Source of the DNA: Apus apus
Taxonomy: Eukaryota > Chordata > Aves > Apodiformes > Apodidae
DNA length: 64,000 bases
Direction of reading: 5' to 3'
Assembly: GCF_020740795.1 (NCBI RefSeq)
Contig: NC_067296.1
Location: 2,891,001-2,955,000 of the forward strand
Position 1 is the first letter of the stretch; each line of letters begins with the position of its first letter. The notes below the pieces were generated by a model. That model was not told the DNA's origin, did no database searches, and worked only from the letters and a program-made list of their open reading frames with translations. This document shows, piece after piece, positions 24,445-36,700 of the stretch. Made by a program: the position numbers and the translations under genes.

Positions 24445-24480
24445 TCCTTATGGAGAAAGGTTCTTATGGAGAAAGGTCCT
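24445..24480. repeat. 16-bp tandem duplication
   Basis: Two adjacent copies of TYCTTATGGAGAAAGG (24,445-24,460 and 24,461-24,476) with one mismatch, followed by the first four bases of a third copy. Confidence 0.85.
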
Positions 24481-27141
24481 TCCACAGGGCCTCCCCCAGC
24501 AGCCCAGCCAGCCTTGACCTGGAAACCTGCAGGTACAGTGTCCCTGTGCCCTACCCTGGCTGTGCATCTCTCCATGCCCTTGGGGTGGGGAAGTTTCTAA
24601 AAAACACAGGCAGGAACCAGGGAACTCTCCCTGGCATTGTAAGGCTGAGGGAAGTCCTTAAAAACCTTTAACCCAGAACCTCTCTAAATGACAGCACAGT
24701 GATTTTGGTTTCCAGTGGAAACCCATGGGAAAACCTATTCTTTGGTGCCCACATGGCAGAATGAACATCTCTGAACATCCCATCACACCCAATGGCTACT
24801 GAGGGGCACAGTCAAAAGATAAGGCTTGTTCATGGGCTGGCAGTGTCCATGGCCAAGGAGACCCTTTCCCTGCCCTCTGCCTACTGTGGACCACAGACCC
24901 TCCTGCCCCAGCCCTCATGTCTGCACAGGAGCAGAGCAGGGCAGATGCTTGGGCATGGCCAAACAACCCAACTCACCTTTTGTTCATGAAACCATTGAGA
25001 GGTTTCTGCCAACTCTTCCAGGTGCTGCAGGGGTCAATGGTCCCAACATCCCTGTCCTCACAGGAGCAGAGCTATGATGGGGCACAGCAAAGCTTGGGAA
25101 GCTGCCCCAAGGGCAGGTCTCTGCAGCCATGGAGAGTGTATGGACATGTTTCAGCTCAAGCTCATGTGAACAGAGGTGCTTCACTGCAAACAAAACCTCC
25201 CTTTCCTCTTCCCTCACTCCTCTTTTGACAGTAATGGCACCTCCACCAACTGGATGTGCCTTGCTAACTAATTCCACCAGTCCATAAGTCCTGTTTAGGC
25301 AGGAAAACAAGTGTGGTTGATGCACAGTTAAAAAAGAAGCTCAGCTCTGGAGCAGGTCACAGCATCAGCCCCTGCAAAGCCATCATCCAGCCACCAACTG
25401 CTCCACCAAGGGTGGAGGAACCTGACAGCAGCCATCCTCTTCATGGGGAAACATGCAAAATCAGGACTTTCTATTTTAATAAGACCAGGCCAGGTGGAGT
25501 CAAGTAAAAATTTCCTGTTTACTCTGGTTTGGAGTATTTGGCAACATTACTCTCCTTTGGAAAGTGAGGATTTGTCCTAACTGATTTTTTTTTCCCTGCA
25601 ATGTGCTAAGTTTTCTGAAATTTGTGTTGCAAAACATTTCTCTGGTCTGGGAAGAAAACCTGGCTCGAATTTAAGATGAAACAAAACCACCAGTGCTTTA
25701 GGAGCTCGTGGAAAGGAGGCTGATGAGCAGGTTGGACCTGGAAGCTCCAGTAAATGAGCCTTTGCACCCTCTAGTTACTGAAATGGAGCGTGGTGAGTGG
25801 AGTGACTGGGAGACCACAGGGAGAGCTTGATGGGAGTGAGTGTCCTGGGGAATGTGGGGATACAAGGAGCTTCTGCTCCCAGGTATGTCTGGAAGGGGGT
25901 AGGAGACAGCACAGGTACGAAGGTGAGAGCTGGCCTGGCTGCCAGCCGTGCCGAGGGCTGCAAGGGGCAAGTCTCAGTTCTCATGAGAAATGTCAGAAAG
26001 CCAGGTTTCCATCCCAGCCCAGAGTGGGGACCTGTTTGTATCTGCAAGCGGAGCTGCAGCTCCTCACCCCCTCGGGGCACAAGTGCCTCTGATCTCTATC
26101 GCTGCCCCGCTCCCTGAGTTGTGAGATGAGCTGGCCCCTCATCCGCCAGCAGCACGGCTAGAGAGCTGCAGGGTGCTCCTGGGGCAGGCTGGGTGGCTTA
26201 GGTGACACCAGCAGACCCCAGAAATTCCCAACTCCAGCCCCGGTGGGGTGGGCAGCCCCACAGATTTGGCAGGACCCCGGGCTGGGCTGCTGCACCACTT
26301 GGCTTGGTGCTCTGAGCCCCAGAGGGCAGGCAGGGCAGGCAGGCCAACAGCACCCAGGGGTCAGCCCAACCACAGCCACACTTGTCCAAAATCTCAAGAA
26401 GAGCCAAGCCAGAGAAGGATGGGATATACTCTTTATTTCTTCTGCCTTGGCCAAGCACCAGTGCGTCCCAGGATATCTGCTTCGTGGCCCAAAATCTCAG
26501 CTTGAAGCTGTGCAGTTCAGCTCCAAAGTCTCAGAGTTTGAAAAGGTCTTTGACCCTTTAAGCCTCTGAAACCAGGAGGCAAACAGGCAGAGCTCCTAAG
26601 TTTTAAAACGACATCATTTTGCATCCCATATCCTGAGCAGAGAGTCCTGCTGAGTCCTCAAACCCAACACCGGGATCATGTATCACCTGCTGCAGGGTCT
26701 GCTGAGGGCTCTTGCAGGAGACAGCCTGAGCTTCCCTGGGCTGCAGGTTAAAAGACCACTCTTTAATCTGCAAAAGGAATCTCAATGAATATTTTTCACT
26801 GGATCTTTACTCTATTTTCAGAGAGCAGGGGGAAGTTTCACCATTTCAGAAAGGTCATACTTTCCCCTTCCAGCCATGAAAACAGCTCTTTCACCTGCAG
26901 ACATGTATACAAATTCAGAAAGTATGTCTTGGTAGGAGGTATCACCCACAAAGGCTTGTTAGATTAAAATCTAGATAAGCTTTGTCATCTGAATTTTAAC
27001 TACATTTTACTTGGTTCACGACATTTTTTGAGGGACTGATACAAGAAGATGTCCTATAAAATGCCTTTAAAACATCCAAGGTTGGTTCAGCAAATCCCAA
27101 CCCATTTCTAACGTTAAACTTCACAGGGTTTTGTTACACCA

Positions 27142-27175
27142 CAAAAAAAACAACAACAACAACAACAACAATAAA
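27142..27175. repeat. (AAC)n microsatellite
   Basis: An A run followed by about seven CAA units, then ATAAAATATAAAG. This is a simple repeat with no sign of function. Confidence 0.9.
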
Positions 27176-30100
27176 ATATAAAGGGGAAAGGACAGGAAAC
27201 AAACCCCAACAAGTAGGTCTCACAATGAGCAAAGTTCAGCTCAGATCTGATAGCAGAATCCTACCAAATCTGGTCCCAAAGTCACAGTGTGTTTCTCTGG
27301 TAGGGTGGTACCTTGTTGTCATGATTTGCTTGTTGGTACTCATCCAAATCTTGAGAAATCACAACTGAAAACTCGAGATGCACAAGCCACAGCAGGAACA
27401 CATCTGAGAGTGAAGAGCAGGTGGGACCCAGGCTGAAGTGGGGACTCATGAAGGCAACACCCGATCAGTTCTAGTTGCATCGCACCCTCAAAACACTCTA
27501 GGAAGGGCCCAAGGGGAGGTCCTGTGCACCCACCAACCATGGCAGCCTCTGCCCACACTGAGCTGCAGGTAACCATGCCATGACAGATGAGTGGCTGGGT
27601 GCTCCTTTGTACCACTGCTGGTTTCTTCTTGGAACACCAGTAAACAAAATGTTTGGCTTCACCCAGGACAAGGAAGCTCAGAGGCAGGCAGTGGTTTTGT
27701 CCTCTTCTCAGCCACTCCCAGAGTGGACATAAAACCCTGGTGCTCAGGAGATCTCCTGCCATGCTGACACCAATGGGAACCTGCTTCTGTTTTGGCAGAG
27801 CTGGAAGGTCATTGCATGGAGTTTGGTGCTGCCAGCCTGTCATCTTCCCATCTGGAAGCCTGAGCATTGCCACCATGCCACCTCACTGCCTCAAAGGAGC
27901 TGCACAGCTGGAGTGGTGAAGAACTCCCCCACACACCCATCTTGTCCAACATAAAAATGCCTGGTGTGGGGCAGCACTGTCCCACATTGGCAGGAGGATG
28001 CTGCTGTACATCCCAGTGACCCAAGGAGAGACCCAGGGGCACCCCTCATCCCAGCACCCTGCAGCATCTGGGTGTTGGTTCTTCATCCATGGGCTGTCAC
28101 CTGAAGGACTCTCCTAAGGCCTCAGCTACAAAGCTCCTGGTGGGACTAGAGGGACATTTTGATGTTGCCTTTGTGCTGCTGGACAAGGACAGCTTCCAAT
28201 GGGAAGAACCAGCCCAGAGCTGGCCACTTCTGCAGCAGCCTGGACAGAGATGCCAGCCAGAAAGTGAGATGCTGGTGAAGATATTTGAAAATAATGAAAT
28301 GTTGAAGCCTCTCTGGCAAATGTTTGGTGGTTTGCAGAGAACTGAAAGCATGAAAACTTTGCTTTAAAAACAAAACTTTCAGTTTTCAATTGTTAGTTTG
28401 GGATTATTGATAAAAATCAAGCCTGTTTTCACTGGCAGTGACTTTTCAGAGCAAGGTTTGGTGGCTAACCACCTGCTCCCTCTGTGGTCAGCCTTCTGGT
28501 TTGAAGGCAGTTTTGCACCCCTGAGTCCTTGGCCTGTGTCCTCAGAGAGCTCCTGCCTCTCTGGACAGTGCTGTGGGACACAGCCCTGTGACCATGTCAG
28601 CATCCCACACGTTCATCTGTGTCTGGCACGGGAAGAGATGCCAGGCCTTTCTGTCTGCTGCTGCTCTGAACCTTGTCAGTGATGGGGCTGTCCAGCCAGG
28701 TCCCCAGCAACCCATCCCTCTGGGATCCCAAAGCTTCATGTCTTCTTTTATTCCTCAGCTTCTCATCTGTTCAGCTGCTCCTTTCCATCAAGAAAGGGCA
28801 TGGAGTTTTTCAGTGGAGTCCCTATAGCAGCCCTTAGGAAAACACCTTGCTGTCCAAACTGGGCTTAGACCCACCACCCCGTTGTTCCCTGTGTTCCTCT
28901 GCTGCCGGCCCCCAAAGGCAGCTCCTGGAACCTGGGGAGCCCCTGGATGCACCACTGCTTCTGCTGGCCCCTTGTGGTGCTCTGGTGTCCTCGCAGGAAA
29001 AAAGCTTGTTCTGCTGCTGAGGGTCCTGCTCAGCCTGGTGGCACCCAAAGATTTCTTTCCATCTTTGCTAATGACCTCACCTCTTCTTCAGAGGCCTCTA
29101 CCTAGCAGAAAGGACAGAGCTTTTAGCAACACCAGCTTGCTGCTTGAATGCTTCTCATCAAACATGGACAAGACACTGAAAACCCCATGATGGTGATCTC
29201 CAGCAAAGGAGGCCAGGACCTCTCAAGGAGGAGGTTACCCTATTTGGTGTGCAAGTGCAAAAAGGGAGACGTAAGTTTTGAAGGCACCGATGGCATGGAC
29301 AAAAAAGCAGGAATTCATTGCAGAAAACCCATCTGGGATTTCTCTCCCAGCCAATTGGTGGGATCCCTGAAAAACGGAGAGGCAAAAAAGCCTGGGCTGC
29401 ATGTGGGCTGTAGTTAGTTGCCCAGGTCATCCCTTCTCAAGAGGGAGGAGGGAGGTGAGGCTGGCTCATGGGTCTCACACAAATCCTGCCAGAATCAGGC
29501 TGCTCTTCAGGTGGCTCAGGCTCCTGTGCTGAGCTCCTGTGAGCCAGCCCTGCTGAGCAGGTGTCCCCACAGGAGATGTCACTGAAACCAGTGACCAGAC
29601 CGTACAGATCCCAGCAGGGACAGGCCTTCCCTCTGCTCTGGCTTTCCAGTGCAAACCAGCCCCTTCCCAAGCACCACAGGGTGGTTGCAGCTCCTCACGA
29701 CCACTTAGAGAGATTGATTGTGCTGTCCTCACAGTAATTTCTCTCTCACAAAATTGGCAATTATCAAATATCAAAGTACTTTTGCCTAGCCGGGATGAAG
29801 AAAATGAAACCTCTTTCTCCCAAGTGTGGCAGCTTTGGACTTTATCGATGTCATGTAACATGGGTGCCATAAATCCCAGTACTAAAAACCACGACACGCT
29901 GATGCTAACTCTGTTGTACTTTTGCTTTCTCACTTGTCAAAATCCCACCAGCAAGCCAGGCTTGCATAAAATATTCAGGCTCTGTACAGAGCCATAATTC
30001 CTTGTGAACACAGTGCAAACAGATTCTGCATGACCCTGTTTGGAAGAGACCTGTTCAGGATGGGAGCCCATATAATAATTCTCTGGTTGCAGCCTAACTG

Positions 30101-30419
30101 TGGTCTCTGTAAATATGTTAGTTAGTTAAGTTAGTGAAAGAGAACTCAAGAAGAGGTTTAAAGAGAATCAGTTGAAGCTGGGGAAGCTGCACAGTGGAGT
30201 GCTGCTGTGTCAGCTCTCCCTGTCTCATCTTTTTGCTGTTGTTTCTGCATTGCTGCTCGGTGGGACCTGCTCTGACCCCTGGGAGAGCAGGGGACATGTG
30301 GCACAGGGACACCTCACCCATCACAGCCAGGCAGCTCTGAGTCCAGCTCTTTCTTTTCTGATTAGCTTAAAATCACAGCACCAAACAGGAAAGCCAGAAA
30401 CCTGGTAGCCTGTTTTCTG

Positions 30420-31140
30420 TGTCTCGTACTCAGCGGCATTTCTTTTCACTTTTGTTTAGCCAGGTGCTAAACAAATAAAATCAATGCTGAACTTATAAAA
30501 AGCAATTGGAAACGTCTAGTCTTTTAGAGTGAAATCTCAACTGAAGCAGCCCACAGCACTTGGAGAAAAATCAATCATTGTTTCCACTCCGCTGTGAGTG
30601 CCACTAAAATTAAGAATTGATGTTAGGCTGCAAAGGAAAATTATTTCAAGAGAACCACCTTAGCAACAGTTTTCAGTGTTCATAAAGCTCCTGCTTACGG
30701 TTCTTCTCATACCAGACAAACTCCTACATTCCCCCACAAATGATAAATATTAATGGGTGATCCTGATTTACATACAGTTTCCATCTTAATGGGCATCAAA
30801 ATTGCAAGCAGGGCGACAGCACCGCTTATGGTAATAGCAAGTAGTAAACAAGCCCCCAGTCTAAAGATGTCATAAAGTGTTAAACGCCCCTATAATTACA
30901 GCCTCCCCCACATCCAAATGAAAGTTCATATTGTCAGTGGCCTTTTCATAAAGACAGAAAGTGTGATGAGCTGGAGAGAAGCATCTGAAGAAGCACTTAA
31001 CTCTGACGCAGCCTAAATATTTCAGTAACCTGCTCTGTCCATTTGGAAGCACCACTCCCTGCATCTTCTTCGATGCATTGCATCCAATCCCATGTAACCT
31101 GTGTGCTGTTATGTGCACACTAATACTCCTCTAAAATATG
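30420..31140. promoter_or_regulatory. Candidate conserved non-coding block
   Basis: About 720 bp of AT-rich, low-CpG, non-repetitive sequence that differs in texture from the GC-rich filler around it. It has many homeodomain-like TAAT/ATTA words, for example TGATAAATATTAATGGGTGA near 30,741. No coding frame with splice sites is evident. Assignment as regulatory DNA is a guess from composition only. Confidence 0.2.
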
Positions 31141-32996
31141 ACACAGCCACACTGAAAAACACCTTTTCCCCCTAAATAATTTCCATCCCAGCAGCTCTAC
31201 TTGTGTTTACTAACAAACAGGCAGGTGACTGCCAATCACCACCTGAAAGCTGCTGTTGGCCCAGACTGTCTGACACCCCAAGCCATGGCACGGCCTGTTG
31301 CTCTCCAGCAATGGGAGCTGCTCCCACCCAGCTCTCTACATCCAGTTTTCCCACTCCCTCTGTGTTGGGGTTACAACAAAGTCACCTTGCTTCAGCAGGG
31401 CTTGCAACAATATCTCAGGAGGCAGAGCAGCAAGCTCGTGTGAGGAGATAATCCCGTCTGGCTCCCAAACCCATCCCAGGGTGCTCAGAAGCCTGAAGCA
31501 CTCTCAGAGACAGCATCAAAAGCAGCTTTTTCACAACCAGCTTGGTTTTGGTCCAGCTGGCTCTCCCAACCCCTGCTCTCCTGCCCATCAGTCCCTGGAG
31601 CAATGATTCAGCCCCATTTACACCATCCTTTGTTTTGGTCTTTGCAGGTCGAGAGGTGGTCAGCTCAACCTTGTGGGGTTTTTTTCCATGCAAATATTTT
31701 ACAAATGCTTAGTGGGGTGCAGCAACTAATTACCACACTTCAATTAGTGCAATTAATGCCCATGGTGTTGCCTCCATGGAGTTCACCTCCTCCACAGGCA
31801 CAGCAGGGCATTCCCACCTTCCCTTGGAAGCCACTGGAGACCCTGCAGGGCTCTGCCTCAGCCTGCTCCTGCTTTCCTTTCCACTCACGTGCCGTTATCT
31901 GTTTCAAAAATACTTCAGTCAACTTTTAGAATTCAATAACTGACTTTGATAAAGAAATTACTGTTCCAGTCTATGGTAAATGACAGTGGTCTAAAACACT
32001 GTTAAATTTAAGTCTGGAAAATGAACTTTAATAAAACGAGCTCCAGTAATGTAGTGTGACAGCTTTTAGTGAAATCAGCTCCAATACTTTGATTCTCCCA
32101 GGAACGCAGCGAGGTATACACTCCAGCAGCCTTGAGCCACAGAATAAGAAAGCAGACAGCTTTATGATAAATGGCCCCAGAAACCTAAACTACAGCTGCA
32201 GCAAACGAACAGTATGTTGAAATTACTCGGTGGCTTTTTTGCTGCTGCCGCAGGAGCAGGGCTGTAGCGGCACTGACACCTGGTGGGACAGCCCCGGGTG
32301 AGGAGCCCTGCGGGAAAGTGGGTTTATTTTTGTTGAAGAGCATCAACAGCCAGCCCTCCCTGAGGATAACGCCAGGATGAAGAAATATTGGGTTTCCCCC
32401 TTTCCCCTCCTGTGAGCAAGCTGGTTTAGTTTTGATTCCTACAGGTTGCACCTTTGCCGGGTAAAGGACGGGCTGGTCACCTCTCTTCTCATTTCTGCTC
32501 TCCCTGCTGGCATCCCACCTCACTCCTCCTTCCCTGTGGGCATACAGGGGAGAAAAGGAAAGGATTTACAGCGGATGAAGTTAGAGAGAGTTCTGCCAGT
32601 CGTTAAAATCTGGGCAAAAATGAGTGTAACCACACAGGGAGCATGGGCTCAGGAATGTCCCCTGAGGTGAATCACAGCCCGGTAACCTCAGGACACTCAT
32701 TCCTCTGGCAGGGAACAGGGTGGATGCGATCCTGTCTGCTGGAACCAGCCGTGCTCTGGGGCTGGGAGAACAGCCCAGGGCCTGAGGGCACGTTCAGCGC
32801 AGGAGGTGACAGCAGAACCAGGCTCCCCACACGTGGGCCTGGATTCTGGCTTCCCTGAAGCAGGCCCTGATGCCCCACAGAAAAACTCACAGAAAGCTAT
32901 TTTTGAAATATCGGGAGAAAGAGAACGAGGACAGTTTGCCAGAAGGAAGGCTATATTGTGCCAGGAACCACCTCTCTTTCCCACACTGGACAACCA

Positions 32997-33367
<371 letters not shown>

Positions 33368-33622
33368 GTCTCTATTTATTTATTTCCTTACCCCCCCCGC
33401 CCCAGCTCCGAGACCTGCCCCCCCCCCCTCAGGCCCAGGCAGGCTCATTTCCGCCCCTCCGAGGAGGAACTTTCAGCCTCTGGTGAAGCAGAAACACCCC
33501 CCGGCCCCCCCCGCGGAGCGCCCAGTGGTTCGTGCCGGGCGCACAGAACGCATGCGCAGCGCGTGCCGGCCGCTCCCATTGCCAGCCGGGCTGGGGGGGG
33601 AGGTGGGGGTATCGGGGCGGCC

Positions 33623-33720
33623 ATGCTGCGCTGGCTGGGCCCCGTGCTGTGCCTCTGGGCGCTGCGGCTGCCGGCGGGCGGCGGGGGCACGGCCCGCGGG
33701 CTGGATATCGCTTCCTACCG
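33623..33720 (+). CDS. EDEM2: EDEM2 coding exon 1
   Basis: Encodes residues 1-32 and two bases of codon 33: the start codon, hydrophobic signal peptide and a glycine-rich linker. The frame is open far upstream through the CTTT repeat, so no stop codon marks the 5' boundary. The donor is CG|GTGAGT. The intron that follows is only 92 bp. Confidence 0.93.
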
Positions 33721-36700
33721 GTGAGTGGGTGAGCGCGGGGCCGCGCGGGAGCGAGCGAGCGAGAAGCGGAGAGGGGCGGAGGGAGGCTGAGCCGGCTGTG
33801 CTTGCGCCTCAGGGAGCGGGTGCGCGCCATGTTCTACCACGCCTACGAGCACTACCTGGAGAGCGCCTTCCCCTACGACGAGCTGCGGCCGCTGACCTGC
33901 GACGGGCAGGACACCTGGGGCAGGTAGGGACCCTTCCCGGGACGGGGCAGCCCCCCCCCCCCCCCCCCCCCCACCTGCCGCCGGGCTGGGCCTCGGGCGT
34001 CCCGTGTCCCCCCGCCTCGCCGGGCCTCACCGGGCTTCTCTCCTCACAGCTTCTCCCTGACGCTGATCGATGCTCTGGACACGCTGCTGGTGAGTTCGAG
34101 CTGCCCCGCAGCCCCGGGCACATCCCTGGGCCTTCAGCTCTCCCGGGGCCGCTGCCCAGCCTCCTTCGGCCCTGGTTTGTGCCTGGCGGTGGCGGAAAAG
34201 TCCCTCCTGGGTTGGCCAAGGGGCTTTTGCCTTTCGCTCCCCTCCAGCCCAGAGAGGCAGGTGGGCGCGAGTTCCCAACCCTTGACACCTCCCAAACTCT
34301 GGAATACAGACCTAAAGCCTGTGAAAAAACGTTCTGAAACGAGTTGAAACTGTCCGTTCTTGTTTTGGGGTGTTTTGTGGGGTTTTTTTTAGTGCTATTT
34401 GTAGTTGATGATTTCACAAAATAGTGAAAGGAAAGTAGAATGAGCCCCTAACATTGAGCTGCACCTCGATTTTCCTGTGAACCCTGAGCCTTGTTCTCCT
34501 GCTCCCCCTGCAGATCCTGGGAAACGTTTCCGAGTTCCAGCGAGTGGTCAACGTGCTGCAGGAAGGGGTGGATTTTGATATTGATGTCAATGCCTCTGTC
34601 TTTGAAACTAACATTCGAGGTGAGGTGGGTTTGTTTGTTTGTATTTTGAAGGGTGTTTATGCTGGGTTTCCTTCCTGCACGAGTCTCTGAACTGAACGCA
34701 GAGGGAATGGGAGCTGTGTGGTCAGAGGGAGTTTGTACTGCAGTGTAACAGGTCACATAGACACAGGGAGAGATCCCAAATAAATGTCACTTCCCTTTTT
34801 TCTTTGCATGTCACTTTTCTGCTTCCTGCCTTGACACAAACAGAGGTTGACGTGGCAGTTGCAGTATTTTGGTGGCAGGTTTTGAGCTCTGGAATAAGCA
34901 TCCCTTTCATTGAAACAGTACAAACCATACTATCTTTCTTTACATACTGTTTTGTACTGGGGATTGCTCCTTGCTTTAGCATCATAAAGTGAAACTTGCT
35001 TTTTTTGTCTTCTTTTTGAAGCTCTTTTGGAGCTTCTGACTGCCTGCTGCAGTGCCATCCAGCTACAAGACACTGGCAGAGGACAAACTGTTAGGCTTTT
35101 TTGCTTCTCCTGTCACATATTGCTAAGCAGATTTTTGTAGCAGTGTAACTTCTCTGTATGTGCTTGTTATGTGACAACAGAGGAGCCTCTGAGCCTCTGA
35201 AAAGGGCTAATAAATAACTCTCTGCCTTAGTCACTCTGAATTTTTTTGCTCTGGCCTAAACACTTTTCTCCAAGGGATTTAAGAAGGTGTGCTGTATTTA
35301 TATTTACAGTAACATAGTATTGGTGAGACAGAATTTGTCTTGTAGAGGTTTGTGTTCAGTTTGCTCTCTGCAGAGCAGTGCAGATTTAGTAGGCCAAGCA
35401 GGACCTGATGCTTCTAAAATAAGGACAGATATCTATCTGCTGCTCTCTGCAAACTGGCAGGAAGAAACAAACCACTCTTCTTTTGTGGTGTATTGAATTA
35501 GGCTGTTAATGATGAGCCATCTCACTGTTCTTCCCCATAAACACTGTCTCTGTGTTGTGATAAATATAAATAGAGTTTCAGATTGCATTCCTCCCTGTGT
35601 TCATTAATGTGGTTCTTGCTGTCCCCCTTGCAGTGGTGGGTGGTCTCCTCTCTGCTCACTTGCTGTCCAAGAAGGCTGGTGTTGAAGTGGAAGCAGGCTG
35701 GCCATGCTCTGGACCCCTCCTGAGGATGGCAGAGGAAGCAGCTCGCAAACTCCTGCCGGGTGAGAGCTCATCTGGTTTGTGTGGCTGTGCCCTAGTTCCT
35801 GGGGTGGCTGTTGTGTCTGGTGGAGATGGCGCTGCTTGATGTGTAAAGCCACAAAAGACTCCTGTGTTCCCTGAGCAAGTTTTGGGGCTTGTGGGGGAGA
35901 TGTGAAGTCGTGTGTGTGCGTGCCAAGTGTCGTATGCACTTAACACAGCAGTTTGTTTGTTGCTTGTTGAGGGGAAATATATTTAATGCAAGTAATAAAT
36001 AAAGGCTGTGAAACAGCAGCTTGTAAAGACAAGAAGATACAGCCTTATCTGCCCCTCTCTGAGCTGCTGATGTGTTCCCTTGTGTGCTGTGCACCCTGGA
36101 CTGCCACAAGCTCAGTGTTTGCACTCTGCTGACCAGGGGTCTGGTTCCATTTTGCCTACCCTGCTTGGGCTGTACAACAAGGAGAGATGCTGTCTGGGCA
36201 AAGGTGGAGATCTGTAGTACCTTCCCAGGACTGTGTGTAGCTCAGGGTATCCTCTCATATACTACTCCACTACTTTTTTTGTTCTTTGCAGCTACTGCAA
36301 TTGCTCCAGTCCTGCTTTTTGTCAGTGTGGACTGGAATGTGGGGCAGATGTTCACTTGACAGACAAATGTAACAGCGAATGCTCATGTGAGCCAAAAATA
36401 CTATGTTTCAGCTTTTCAGACCCCAACTGGGATGCCATATGGAACAGTGAACTTGCTGCATGGAGTAAACCCCGGGGAGACCCCGGTGACCTGTACTGCT
36501 GGAATTGGTACATTTATAGTGGAATTTGCTACTTTAAGCCACCTTACTGGTGACCCAGTGTTCGAGGATGTTGCCAGGAAGGCCTTAAAGGCACTGTGGA
36601 AAAATCGCTCAGATATTGGGCTGGTGAGTGAGGAATGGACTTTGAATTTTTTGCTCTGCTTTTTTTGTAGTTTTGTGGATGCAATTCTAAGCATAAAAAA

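Larger units (their letters stand above)
23269..32996. other. Gene-free intergenic stretch upstream of EDEM2
   Basis: Almost 10 kb with no exon that I can support on either strand and no CR1 fragment that I recognise. In mammals PROCR and MMP24 lie on this side of EDEM2 in the opposite orientation, and nothing resembling either was recognised here on the minus strand. It contains a 16-bp tandem duplication (24,445-24,476), an (AAC)n microsatellite (about 27,142-27,171) and an AT-rich block at 30,420-31,140. Confidence 0.5.
33385..33960 (+). promoter_or_regulatory. EDEM2 CpG-island promoter
   Basis: GC- and CpG-rich DNA begins abruptly after the pyrimidine tract and spans exons 1 and 2. There is no TATA box near the start codon. 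A perfect NRF1-like core, CGCATGCGCAG, lies at about 33,549-33,559, roughly 65 bp upstream of the ATG. I see no canonical ER-stress element (CCAAT-N9-CCACG) in the 200 bp before the ATG; the nearest word is CCATTG at about 33,577. The exact transcription start is not visible. Confidence 0.7.

Noticed and set aside
27340-27876. 178-codon minus-strand frame considered as a possible PROCR or MMP24 exon
   Set aside because: No MHC-like, metalloproteinase or hemopexin motif is visible.
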